Source: an uncultured Clostridia bacterium (GTDB lineage: Bacteria > Bacillota > Clostridia > Oscillospirales > Ruminococcaceae). From it: a stretch of DNA of 64,000 nt. Each line of letters opens with the position of its first letter. Within the stretch, counting starts at the first letter, position 1. Of the stretch, positions 23,985 through 31,996 are shown piece after piece. Location of the stretch: positions 1-64,000 of the forward strand of contig CANRIA010000005.1 of the NCBI GenBank assembly GCA_947630555.1. Reading direction: 5' to 3'. The notes under the pieces were generated by a model. The model saw nothing but the letters and a program-made list of their open reading frames with translations. It was not told the DNA's origin and ran no database searches. Position numbers and translations under genes: made by a program.

Positions 23985-24490
23985 ATGACCTCGATAGATA
24001 ATTAGTGAATAGTGAATATTGAATAATGAATAGTGAATAGTTAAGGTGCGGCTCGCGCCGCGAATTTTAATTTCCTGTCTTGACAAGACTTAAAAGTTGT
24101 GCGTACTGTGGACAGAAAGGAAAAAAGCCCGTCACACCGCAAGGTGTGCGCCGCCGACCGTTTTTGGCGGCGAGGGATTTTTTCTGCACTTGACCGACTG
24201 CTTGCAGGCGGTCAACGTGTGCGCTCCGCAGGCTGCTGCGAAAGCAGCAACATTAAAACGCGCAATAGTTGAAGTTACATCATCTTGCTTCAGCTACTAG
24301 AAGCAAGAAATCTAGAAGCAAGAGGCAAGACGTGCGTTTTGAAAAGTCTGCGCAAAACTATAAAAAGCATCTTCTTGCCTCTTGCCTCTTGCCTCTATCC
24401 GCAGGCAGTGCAAGTTTGCGCGAAATTTATAAATACAATTCTTACCTCTTACTTCTAACCTCTAACTTCTAATAGTATATATTTACACAA
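23985..24490. repeat. Intergenic repeat mosaic with three heptad families
   Basis: No gene is seen. TAGTGAA heptads (24001-24048), the GCCCGTCACACCGCAAGGTG element (24128-24183) and a GACTGCTTGCAGGCGGTCAA piece (24194-24213) come first. AGAGGCA heptads (24299-24332; inverted 24371-24398) and inverted TTAGAGG heptads (24440-24473) follow. A minor promoter for the PH-domain genes could be hidden here but none is convincing. Confidence 0.75.
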
Positions 24491-24511
24491 CACATTAAAG
24501 GAGCTTTGCGA

Positions 24512-24997
24512 ATGAGCAGCGTTAAAAAATACCGCCCGGCGGCTTCGGGACTTGGCATAATACGGCTTGTGCTGATAGCCGCGTGCGTGGCGGTGGTACT
24601 TCTTTCAAGACGATATTTATCGGCTTATCCTATGATTATGTATCTTGTGATAGGAATATTCTGCGCTTTGGCTTTCGCCGCAGGAATGATACTTCTGCCG
24701 ATAGTGTTTGCAAAATCGACCTACACGGTATCGGAGGACGAGATACTGAAAGTTTCGGGAATGTTTTTTATATCGCGGCAGTATATGAAAACAAGCTGCA
24801 TACAGTACATCACCACGGTGACAACGCCGCTTTCAAAGCTTACGGGCATGAATTTTATTATAGTAAACGCGCTGGGCGGCAGAATGATCATGCTGTTTTT
24901 ATCAAAAAAAGATGCGCTGGAAATTTCGGCGACCCTCAACAGAACTATACGCAGTCGGCGCGAGTGGGAAAAGGCAAGGCAAGAAAAGAATGGTTAG
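24512..24997 (+). CDS. Bacterial PH-domain membrane protein (YdbS-like)
   Basis: 161 aa from the ATG at 24512, with AAAGGAG 9 nt upstream. Two transmembrane helices (about 12-30 and 35-60) are followed by one bPH_2 (DUF304) domain containing STYTVSEDEILKVSGMFF and LTGMNFIIVNALGG. This is the layout of B. subtilis YdbS, the partner of YdbT, implicated in resistance to some antimicrobial peptides and bacteriocins. It overlaps the next gene by 8 bp, so the two are coupled and probably form a complex. Confidence 0.75.
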   Translation: MSSVKKYRPAASGLGIIRLVLIAACVAVVLLSRRYLSAYPMIMYLVIGIFCALAFAAGMILLPIVFAKSTYTVSEDEILKVSGMFFISRQYMKTSCIQYITTVTTPLSKLTGMNFIIVNALGGRMIMLFLSKKDALEISATLNRTIRSRREWEKARQEKNG

Positions 24998-26456
24998 TAT
25001 AAAGACAAAAATCGCAGATTTTTTCAAATACAGGCAGCACCCGATACGCATACTGGGCTACACCACGCGCAGTTTCTGGCTGATAATCATACCGCTGACG
25101 AGAAACCTTGTTGCCATGCGATACGACATTGCGGAGTGGCTGAAAGGCTCGTGGCTGAGCATACTGACGGTAACGCTTATTTTTGGGTACGCGTTTGTGC
25201 GGTGGGCGACTATTTCATACCACATAGAGAGCGACTGCATTATAGCAAAGAGCGGCTACTTCGGGCTTATGGAGAGCAAGATATACTACGACAGGATAAC
25301 ATCGGTATCTGCCAGCCAAAGCTTTATTTACCGCATTTTCCGCGCGCACAAGCTGTATTTCAACACAAATTCGGGCTTCAAAAACGGTGTTGACATCACC
25401 CTTACCGTAAAGATGAGCGATTACAACAAGCTGTTTGAGATAATAGATCCGCAGAGCGCGGATTCGGCGAGTTTTACCTACAGACCCAAACACTCGCAGA
25501 TGCTGATATTCTCGCTGCTGTTCTCATCGTCGCTTTCGGGGATAATCATCTGGAGCACATTTCTGATACAGGGCAGCCGCATTGTTGATGCGCAGATACA
25601 AGAGCGCATACGAAGCGAGATCTTCAACATTACCGAAAGGGTGGAGGCTCTGCTTTCAAACATACCGCCTATTGCTGTGGCAGTTTCGCTGGCGGCAATT
25701 GCAAGCTGGGTGGTATCGTTTATAGCAATGCTTATGCGGCACTGGTCGTTCAGCGTGGTGAGGCGCAAAAACAGGGTGGTAATAAAAAGCGGCTTTATAA
25801 CAAGGCGTTCGCACATTCTTGACCGCGAATCTATCGTGTGCGCGGACGTTCAGCAAAGCCTGCTGATGCGTATTTTCAAGATATGCTCGGTGAGGATAAA
25901 CTGCAACGGCTACGGCAAGAGCGACCGCGAGACGAACGCTCTGATACCCATTACCACGCAGCGCGAAGTCGCGTGTTCTTTGAGACTTCTTATGCCCGAG
26001 CTTAAGATACCCGAGATAACTCTGCGCCCGGGCGTAAAGCGGATAATGTACCACGTTTTGCCGCCGCTTCTGCTGTGCCTGCTGATACCGATAGGCGGCG
26101 CGGTCGCGCTGTATTTTCTGCCGTCGTGGTCGCGCATAATACGCTTTGCAATAATTATTTTTGAAGTGCCCTCGATATGGCTGACCATAGTAAAACTCGT
26201 CAGCGGCTTTACGCTGGGGGCAGGCGTAAAAGACGGCTATCTGCGGATAGACCACTGCCGTTTATACAGCTTTCACACGGTGATAATACCCGTTGAAAAC
26301 ATAAGCAAGGTAACGCTTTATCAGTCGGTGCCGCAGTTTTTCAAGAACAACTGCAACATTTGCGTGCAGGGGCAGTCGCTCTCGGCTAAGAAGTACAAGG
26401 CAAAGAATTTCCCGTATGAAGAAGCAGTGCTGCTGTACGAACAAATGTACAAATAA
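24990..26456 (+). CDS. Multi-PH-domain membrane protein (YdbT-like)
   Basis: 488 aa from the ATG at 24990, inside the end of the upstream gene. An earlier in-frame start at 24912 would overlap it by 86 bp and has no ribosome site. Membrane helices occur near residues 35-75, 180-205, 230-255 and 355-400. They alternate with two or three PH-like domains (YHIESDCIIAKSGYFGLMES; RRKNRVVIKSGFITRRSHIL; GYLRIDHCRLYSFHTVIIP). It matches YdbT with tandem bPH_2 domains. Role in envelope stress or antimicrobial resistance is inferred from the family. Confidence 0.75.
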   Translation: MVSIKTKIADFFKYRQHPIRILGYTTRSFWLIIIPLTRNLVAMRYDIAEWLKGSWLSILTVTLIFGYAFVRWATISYHIESDCIIAKSGYFGLMESKIYYDRITSVSASQSFIYRIFRAHKLYFNTNSGFKNGVDITLTVKMSDYNKLFEIIDPQSADSASFTYRPKHSQMLIFSLLFSSSLSGIIIWSTFLIQGSRIVDAQIQERIRSEIFNITERVEALLSNIPPIAVAVSLAAIASWVVSFIAMLMRHWSFSVVRRKNRVVIKSGFITRRSHILDRESIVCADVQQSLLMRIFKICSVRINCNGYGKSDRETNALIPITTQREVACSLRLLMPELKIPEITLRPGVKRIMYHVLPPLLLCLLIPIGGAVALYFLPSWSRIIRFAIIIFEVPSIWLTIVKLVSGFTLGAGVKDGYLRIDHCRLYSFHTVIIPVENISKVTLYQSVPQFFKNNCNICVQGQSLSAKKYKAKNFPYEEAVLLYEQMYK

Positions 26457-26459
26457 AAA

Positions 26460-26488
26460 CAGCCTCCGTTTGGCGAAAGCGGAGGCGT
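26460..26488 (-). terminator. Terminator between the PH-domain operon and the HTH gene
   Basis: GCCTCCG (26462-26468) and CGGAGGC (26480-26486) with TTTTTATTT on the minus side. It abuts the stop codon of the HTH gene and may act in both directions. Confidence 0.75.
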
Positions 26489-26706
26489 TATTCATCTTCG
26501 GGGATATATTTCAAGATGTCGGAAAGGTCGCAGTGGAGATAGTCGCATATTCGCGTCAGCACGTCAAGGTCAACGCGCACCAGCTTGTTGTTGCAGTAGG
26601 CGTTCAGCTGCGTTTGCTGCAAATTGCACGCGCGGCATATTTTGTATTTTGAGACGTTGTGCTGCTTGCGGTAGTCGTCTATTGTTATGATAATTTTTCC
26701 GCTCAT
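26488..26706 (-). CDS. Small Cro/C1-type HTH regulator
   Basis: 72 aa, essentially one XRE/Cro-C1 helix-turn-helix domain: DDYRKQHNVSKYKICRACNL, LNAYCNNKLVRVD, then LTRICDYLHCDLSDILKYIP. Such minimal regulators often repress their own gene or a neighbour. The spacer before it holds several ATGTA/TACAT half-sites that could be operators, shared with the divergent leucine-rich-repeat gene. AAAGGAG lies 9 nt before the ATG. Confidence 0.85.
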   Translation of the reverse strand: MSGKIIITIDDYRKQHNVSKYKICRACNLQQTQLNAYCNNKLVRVDLDVLTRICDYLHCDLSDILKYIPEDE

Positions 26707-26717
26707 GGTTTTACTCC

Positions 26718-26808
26718 TTTTTATATGTATTTATATACATATTATACAAGGGCATGGTATTTATAAATAGATGTTTTTATATAAATGTAGAAATATACAT
26801 CTATTTTT
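26718..26808. promoter_or_regulatory. Candidate operator cluster between the HTH and LRR genes
   Basis: Repeated ATGTAT...ATACAT palindromes, including ATGTATTTATATACAT just upstream of the HTH gene and ATGTAGAAATATACAT about 60 bp further on, lie in an extremely AT-rich spacer. A minus-strand TATAAT overlaps the first palindrome. Binding by the HTH protein is inference. Confidence 0.45.
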
Positions 26809-26908
26809 TGAAAAAGCATTGATTTTCGCACGCAGAAATATTATAATTATTATGTGGCATTATTATATATTATGCACAATTATTATAGTATGAAAGGCGG
26901 AAATATAT

Positions 26909-28543
26909 ATGAAAATGAAAAAACTGGCTGCGGCATTATGCGCGGCGGCGCTTGCGCTTACTGCGGTAAGTTTTTCGGCGTTTGCGGCTGAAGAAGACCC
27001 CGGCATTGCTTTGACCGAAGAAAATTTTCCGGAATCTCTGTTTCGTGCCAGGCTAAGAACAGGCTATGACAAAAATTCCGATGAGCACCTTTCTGAAAGC
27101 GAGATAGCAGACATAACTGAACTGGAATTCAGTGGGTCATACATTGCAGATCTTGAAGGTATTGAATATCTGACTGCTCTTAAAGAATTGACTGTGACAG
27201 AATGTAACTATATAAAAGAGCTTGATCTGAGCGAAAACACCAAGCTGGAAACGCTTATTTGCAATGACAACCCTAATTTAGAAAAACTTAATGTAAGCGG
27301 CTGCACTGCGCTTACAGAACTTTATTGCAGCAACAACGAACTTACAACGCTTGATGTTAGCGGCTGCACTGCGCTTACGGAACTGAGCTGCAGCAACAAC
27401 AAACTCACAACGCTTGATGTTAGCGGATGCACTGCGCTTACGGATCTGAGCTGCGGCAACAACGAACTTACAAAACTTGAAGTAAGCGGCTGCAGCGCGC
27501 TTGCAGATCTGCAATGCTATAACAATGAACTTACAACGCTTGATGTGAGCGGATGTAATGCGCTTGAAACACTGTATTGCCATAACAATCAGCTCACTGA
27601 ACTTGATATAAGCGGATACAATGCGCTTAATGTACTGTATTGCAGCGACAACCAACTAACAAAACTTGATGCAAGTAAGAATACTGCACTTGAAACACTG
27701 CAATGCTATAACAACCGGCTCACCGAACTTGATATAAGCGGCTGCACTGCGATTAAAGAACTGTATTGCGGCAACAACAAACTTACTGCGCTTGATATAA
27801 GCGAATGTGCTGAACTTGATTCTCTGAGATGTCACTACAACAACCTTACCGAACTTGATGTAAGCAAAAATACTGCGCTTACAAATTTGTCCTGCTTCGA
27901 CAACGAACTTACAACGCTTGATGTAAGCGGAAACACCGCGCTTAATGTATTGTATTGCAATAACAACCAACTTACAGATATTGATGTAAGCAAGAATACA
28001 GCGCTTAAATATTTTGATTGTGCTAATAATAAACTTGCCAGACTTGTTCTCGGCAAAAATGCTGAACTTGATACTTTGACCTGCTATAACAACCAACTTA
28101 CAGAACTTGATTTAAGCGGCTGTGCTAAACTTGAATATTTATATTGTTACAGCAACAAAATTGCAGAACTTGATATAAGCAAAAATCCGAATATTGTCAC
28201 TGCCTATACGAAAGGCGAAGATGCTGATCTCAGGGGATATCCCGACGGTGTTTTAGGAAAGGAATATAATGATACCGTAAAGAACGAGGACGGAAGCGTG
28301 GCGTTATATCTTGATTACGGCATATTTTGGGACAAGACTGCAACGGTATTGACAGAGGCGGCAAAGCCCGAACCTGAGAAAAAAACCGAACCTGAAAAAA
28401 TTCCTGAGAAGAAGCCCGAAACCAAGCCCGAAACCAAACCTACCGACGACAGCAACAAGCCGACAGGCTCTGCGGCAGGCATTGCATTTGCAGGAATTGC
28501 ACTTGCAGGCGCGGCGCTTATGATAAGCAAAAAGAGAAAGTAA
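26909..28543 (+). CDS. Surface leucine-rich-repeat protein with C-terminal anchor
   Basis: 544 aa. A signal peptide (residues 1-26, ending FSAFAAEE) is followed by an EF-hand-like loop (YDKNSDEHLSESEIADI). Then come 16 tandem 21-residue repeats of the form LTxLDVSGCTALxxLxCxxN (about residues 105-430). A short globular part, a Pro/Glu/Lys spacer (KKTEPEKIPEKKPETKP) and a hydrophobic helix ending in SKKRK finish the protein. The last part resembles a sortase sorting signal, but the pentapeptide reads NKPTG rather than LPxTG, so anchoring may be by the membrane helix alone. The regularly placed Cys (one per repeat) is typical of gut Clostridia LRRs. It probably binds other cells or host or plant material outside the cell. 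Confidence 0.82.
   Translation: MKMKKLAAALCAAALALTAVSFSAFAAEEDPGIALTEENFPESLFRARLRTGYDKNSDEHLSESEIADITELEFSGSYIADLEGIEYLTALKELTVTECNYIKELDLSENTKLETLICNDNPNLEKLNVSGCTALTELYCSNNELTTLDVSGCTALTELSCSNNKLTTLDVSGCTALTDLSCGNNELTKLEVSGCSALADLQCYNNELTTLDVSGCNALETLYCHNNQLTELDISGYNALNVLYCSDNQLTKLDASKNTALETLQCYNNRLTELDISGCTAIKELYCGNNKLTALDISECAELDSLRCHYNNLTELDVSKNTALTNLSCFDNELTTLDVSGNTALNVLYCNNNQLTDIDVSKNTALKYFDCANNKLARLVLGKNAELDTLTCYNNQLTELDLSGCAKLEYLYCYSNKIAELDISKNPNIVTAYTKGEDADLRGYPDGVLGKEYNDTVKNEDGSVALYLDYGIFWDKTATVLTEAAKPEPEKKTEPEKIPEKKPETKPETKPTDDSNKPTGSAAGIAFAGIALAGAALMISKKRK
27222..28190 (+). repeat. 63-bp coding repeats of the LRR gene
   Basis: Sixteen units of 63 bp encode the 21-residue leucine-rich repeats. 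Units 2-4 (27282-27470) are nearly identical in DNA and the rest have diverged, which suggests recent duplication at the 5' end of the array. Confidence 0.85.
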
Positions 28544-28565
28544 TTTAACAGTACAAATAAATCCC

Positions 28566-28592
28566 CTGTTCTACTAGAACGGGGGAAATTTG
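28566..28592 (+). terminator. Terminator after the LRR gene
   Basis: CCCCTGTTCT and AGAACGGGGG around a short loop, followed by AAATTTGTT; a modest T run. Heptad repeats (28594-28662) follow. Confidence 0.65.
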
Positions 28593-28710
28593 TTATTAGA
28601 GGTTAGATGTCATGGGCAAGTTGTGCAGATTTTAGAAGTAAGATAACGAGAAGCAAGAGGCAAGAAGAGTGGGGCGGTAAACGGCTCCGCAGGCGTGCTG
28701 CGAAAGCAGC

Positions 28711-28746
28711 AAAAACCCCCTGTTCCTTATGTGGAGCAGGGGATCT
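28711..28746 (-). terminator. Terminator of the TrpB2 gene
   Basis: Minus-strand CCCCTGCTCC and GGAACAGGGG with a GTTTTTGC tail. The stem is very similar to that of the terminator at 28566-28592. Confidence 0.75.
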
Positions 28747-28764
28747 CTATTTATCCTATACTAA

Positions 28765-30147
28765 TTACTTTATCTCGATATTCGGGAGTTTTGAAAGGCT
28801 TGCGGCGATCTCTTCGTCCGTCGGGATATAGTCGCCCATTTCGCCGTCGTTATACTTCTGATACGCTACCATATCAAAGTAGCCCGTGCCTGTCAGACCG
28901 AACACTATCGTCTTTGCTTCGCCCGTCTCCTTGCACTTTATGGCTTCGTCCATGGCAACCTTGATAGCGTGGCTGCTCTCGGGCGCGGGGAGTATGCCCT
29001 CGGTGCGCGCAAACTTTGTTGCAGCCTCGAATACTGCGGTCTGCTCAACGCTTCTTGCGGTTATAAGTCCGTCGTCATAAAGCTGCGAAACAATGCCGCT
29101 CATGCCGTGGTATCTCAGTCCGCCTGCGTGGTTTGCAGAGGGTATGAACTCACAGCCGAGGGTGTACATCTTCTGCAGCGGACAAACCTTGCCGGTATCG
29201 CAGAAGTCATATGCATATTTGCCCCTTGTGAGCGACGGGCATGATGCAGGCTCAACGGCAATTATCTCGTAGTCGTTCTCGCCGCGCAGCTTTCTGCCCA
29301 TAAACGGTGAGATAAGTCCGCCGAGGTTAGAACCGCCGCCTGCGCAGCCTATGATTATATCGGGGTCAATGCCGTATTTATCGCAGGCTGTCATTGTTTC
29401 AAGACCTATTACAGACTGATGCAGCAGTACCTGAGAGAGCACCGAGCCGAGCACATAGCGGTAGCCCTCGCGCGATACTGCGGCTTCAACGGCTTCTGAA
29501 ATAGCGCAGCCGAGGCTTCCTGTAGTATCGGGGAACTCTTCGAGTATCTTTCTGCCGACCTGCGTTGTATTTGACGGTGACGGTGTTACCTTAGCGCCGT
29601 AGGTACGCATAACTTCGCGCCTGAACGGCTTTTGCTCATACGAACATTTTACCATATAAACGTCGCAGTCAAGATCGAGATACGCACACGCCATTGAAAG
29701 CGCCGTGCCCCACTGACCTGCGCCTGTTTCTGTAGTAACGCCTTTAAGACCCTGCTTTTTAGCATAGTAAGCCTGCGCAATAGCAGAGTTAAGCTTGTGG
29801 CTGCCCGAGGTATTGTTGCCCTCAAACTTATAGTATATCTTCGCAGGTGTGCCGAGCGCTTTTTCAAGGCAGTATGCTCTTACCAGCGGCGAGGGGCGGT
29901 ACATCTTGTAAAAGTCAAGTATCTCCTGCGGAATGTCGATATACGGTGTGGTGTCGTCAAGTTCCTGCTTTGCAAGCTCGCGGCAGAACACCTGCGAAAG
30001 CTCGTCTTCGCTCATCGGCTTGCCTGTGCCGGGGTTTACCAGCGGCGAGGGCTTGTTTTTCATATCAGCCCTTACGTTATACCACTGCTTTGGCATCTCG
30101 CTTTCTTCGAGATAGATCTTGTAGGGGATCGTTTTTTCTGTTGACAT
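28765..30147 (-). CDS. trpB: Tryptophan synthase beta chain, TrpB2 type
   Basis: 460 aa, longer than TrpB1 (~400). PLP lysine in NNTSGSHKLNSAIAQAYYAK, the substrate loop TETGAGQWGTALSMACAYL and the phosphate-binding glycine loop CAGGGSNLGGL are all present. The N-terminal extension (KIYLEESEMPKQWYN) is diagnostic of TrpB2. It condenses indole with serine to give tryptophan. No trpA or other trp gene is nearby, so it may use free indole (salvage) or act with a distant TrpA. It is controlled by a Trp T-box directly upstream. Confidence 0.92.
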   Translation of the reverse strand: MSTEKTIPYKIYLEESEMPKQWYNVRADMKNKPSPLVNPGTGKPMSEDELSQVFCRELAKQELDDTTPYIDIPQEILDFYKMYRPSPLVRAYCLEKALGTPAKIYYKFEGNNTSGSHKLNSAIAQAYYAKKQGLKGVTTETGAGQWGTALSMACAYLDLDCDVYMVKCSYEQKPFRREVMRTYGAKVTPSPSNTTQVGRKILEEFPDTTGSLGCAISEAVEAAVSREGYRYVLGSVLSQVLLHQSVIGLETMTACDKYGIDPDIIIGCAGGGSNLGGLISPFMGRKLRGENDYEIIAVEPASCPSLTRGKYAYDFCDTGKVCPLQKMYTLGCEFIPSANHAGGLRYHGMSGIVSQLYDDGLITARSVEQTAVFEAATKFARTEGILPAPESSHAIKVAMDEAIKCKETGEAKTIVFGLTGTGYFDMVAYQKYNDGEMGDYIPTDEEIAASLSKLPNIEIK

Positions 30148-30175
30148 AACTATCTTTCCTTTCTGAATTTAGTAA

Positions 30176-30428
30176 AATAAAAAGTCCCTTGAAATGATCA
30201 AGGGACAGGAAATACATACCTGCGGTACCACCCAAGTTGGCGCACAGTGCGCCCTCTTATTTGCCTTGATAACGGCGGCGACCCGTTGACTGCTACTTGC
30301 CCATGCGGCTTTCGGTCACCCTCGGAAGCCCATTCACTGCGCGCGTCTGCCGACTTACACCGACCGTCGGCTCTCTGAAAGACGTATGCGACAGTTACTT
30401 ACACTTCGTCATAGGTTTAAACTATCAT
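30176..30428 (-). ncRNA. T-box riboswitch, tryptophan specifier
   Basis: The minus strand carries the T-box TGGGTGGTACCGCAGG (30219-30234) and the terminator GTCCCTTGATCATTTCAAGGG plus TTTTTATTTT (about 30176-30206). The specifier loop reads GTGAA-TGG-GC, with TGG at 30330-30332, the Trp codon. It should allow trpB expression when tRNA-Trp is uncharged. Confidence 0.93.
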
Positions 30429-30434
30429 ATTTAT

Positions 30435-30463
30435 ATTATACTCAAATTTTTTCTATTTGTCAA
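30435..30463 (-). promoter_or_regulatory. Promoter of the Trp T-box/trpB transcript
   Basis: Minus-strand TTGACA (30458-30463) and TATAAT (30435-30440) with 17-bp spacing. Confidence 0.85.
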
Positions 30464-30489
30464 GAACAACAGTGCAGTTCACAATATGT

Positions 30490-31310
30490 TTACAATTTAA
30501 CAGCCGCTTTATATAAATTGCGCTTACGCGCGGCGCAGGAGCGCACACATTGCCAGACTGTGAACAGTCTGGCAAGTGCCGAAGAACCCTCTGCGAGGCT
30601 TCTTCCCCGTTCTTCGACTAAAGCCTCCAAGCCACTTGAAAGAATTACTTTGGCGACATTATGGGGTCGCCGATTTTGGCGCGGTTCTGCGAACCGCTGA
30701 AAACCGTAATTCTTTTGCATAGTCCGTTTAATATCAATAGTTGCAAACCCTGTCAAGAAACCAAAAGTTTTCGGTCAAGCCTTTTTCAAAAGGCTTGCGG
30801 GGCGCCTGCCGTAAGGGGATTTCGCCGTCTGCGGACGGCGACAAAGGGCTTCCGCCCCTTGACCCTGATGACCCTTTTGAAAAAGGGTCAATCGAAAACT
30901 TTTATTATCTTGACAAGCCTTAAAACTTTTGCGTACTGTGGACAGAAAGGAAAAAAGCCCGTCACACCGCAAGGTGTGCGCCGCCGACCATACATGGCGG
31001 CGAGGGCTTTTTAGATGCACGCTTTGTTGTTAAGCATGGAAGAAGCCTCGAAGAGGCTTCTTCTGCACTTGACCGACTGCTCGCAGGCGGTCAACGTGTG
31101 CGCTCCAGCGCGCTGCGAAAGCAGCAATATTATTATGCACAAAAGTTGAAGTCCAAATTTCTTGCCTCTTGCTTCTTAATCTCTTGCCTCTGCTCGCAGG
31201 CGGTCAACGTGTGCGCTCCAGCGCGCTGCGAAAGCAGCAATATTATTACGCACAAAAGTTGAAGTCCAAATTTCTTGCCTCTTGCTTCTTAATCTCTTGC
31301 CTCTAATGGA
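30490..31310. repeat. Intergenic hairpin and heptad mosaic
   Basis: No gene is seen. GCGCTTACGCGCGGCGCAGG (30520), a GAAGAACCCTCTGCGAGGCT piece (30580), then two opposed copies of the CTTTTTCAAAAGG hairpin with AAAACTTTT flanks (30762-30800 and 30868-30902) enclosing GCCGTCTGCGGACGGC. The GCCCGTCACACCGCAAGGTG element (30957-31012) and a 113-bp tandem duplication (31077-31302) follow. Confidence 0.78.
31077..31302. repeat. 113-bp direct tandem duplication
   Basis: 31077-31189 and 31190-31302 are identical except for one visible base change (TATTATTATG versus TATTATTACG). The unit contains the GGTCAACGTGTGCGCTCC element, the GCTGCGAAAGCAGC hairpin and a TTGCCTC heptad tract. Confidence 0.85.
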
Positions 31311-31314
31311 ACAT

Positions 31315-31851
31315 TTAATAATTCTCCGCGTGAATTTCAAAATAGCTCTGCGGATGCGCACAGACGGGGCATACCTCGGGCGCTTTTGTGCCTACGATGA
31401 TGTGACCGCAGTTGCGGCACTCCCACACCTTAACTTCGCTCTTTTCAAAAACTGCTGCTGTTTCAACGTTCTTCAAAAGCGCGCGGTATCTCTCCTCGTG
31501 AGCCTTCTCGATAGCTGCCACCATTCTGAACTTCTTAGCAAGCTCGGGGAAGCCCTCCTCATCGGCGGTCTTGGCAAAGCCTTCGTACATATCCGTCCAT
31601 TCATAGTTTTCGCCGTCGGCTGCCGCTGCCAGATTCTCGGCGGTGCTGCCTATGCCCTCAAGCTCTTTGAACCACATTTTGGCGTGCTCTTTTTCGTTGT
31701 CTGCCGTTTTAAGAAACAGTGCGGCTATCTGCTCAAAGCCGTCTTTCTTTGCTTTTGAGGCAAAATATGTATACTTGTTTCTTGCCTGAGATTCGCCTGC
31801 AAAAGCTGCCTCGAGGTTCTTTTCGGTTTGTGTTCCTGCGTATTTGCTCAT
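31315..31851 (-). CDS. rbr: Rubrerythrin
   Basis: 178 aa from the ATG at 31851 with AAAGGA 9-10 nt upstream. An N-terminal ferritin-like diiron domain carries the E and ExxH ligands ([46 protein letters not shown]). A C-terminal rubredoxin domain has two Cys pairs ([10 protein letters not shown] and CPVCAHPQ). It reduces hydrogen peroxide in the cytoplasm with electrons from rubredoxin/NADH, protecting strict anaerobes. A reverse rubrerythrin and a rubredoxin lie 9 kb away. Confidence 0.95.
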   Translation of the reverse strand: MSKYAGTQTEKNLEAAFAGESQARNKYTYFASKAKKDGFEQIAALFLKTADNEKEHAKMWFKELEGIGSTAENLAAAADGENYEWTDMYEGFAKTADEEGFPELAKKFRMVAAIEKAHEERYRALLKNVETAAVFEKSEVKVWECRNCGHIIVGTKAPEVCPVCAHPQSYFEIHAENY

Positions 31852-31897
31852 AGTATCATATCCTTTCATTTTTAATACGGTCTGTGACCTTACCATT

Positions 31898-31927
31898 ATT
31901 ATAACACATACCGGGCATTCGTTTCAA
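31898..31927 (-). promoter_or_regulatory. Rubrerythrin promoter
   Basis: Minus-strand TTGAAA (31922-31927) and TATAAT (31898-31903), 18-bp spacing. No clear PerR box is seen. Confidence 0.7.
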
Positions 31928-31941
31928 GTACAAAAAACAAA

Positions 31942-31976
31942 AAAATACCGCCGATGTTTGGTCATCGACGGTATTG
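31942..31976 (-). terminator. Terminator of the PFOR gene
   Basis: Minus-strand AATACCGTCGATG pairs with CATCGGCGGTATT, followed by TTTTTTGTTTTTT. Strong intrinsic terminator. Confidence 0.88.
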
Positions 31977-31996
31977 AAATTATAAACGTATTACGC

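Noticed and set aside
31077..31302. Insertion sequence or composite element ends
   Set aside because: The duplicated unit has no transposase, no terminal inverted repeats and no target-site duplication visible; a simple tandem duplication explains it.
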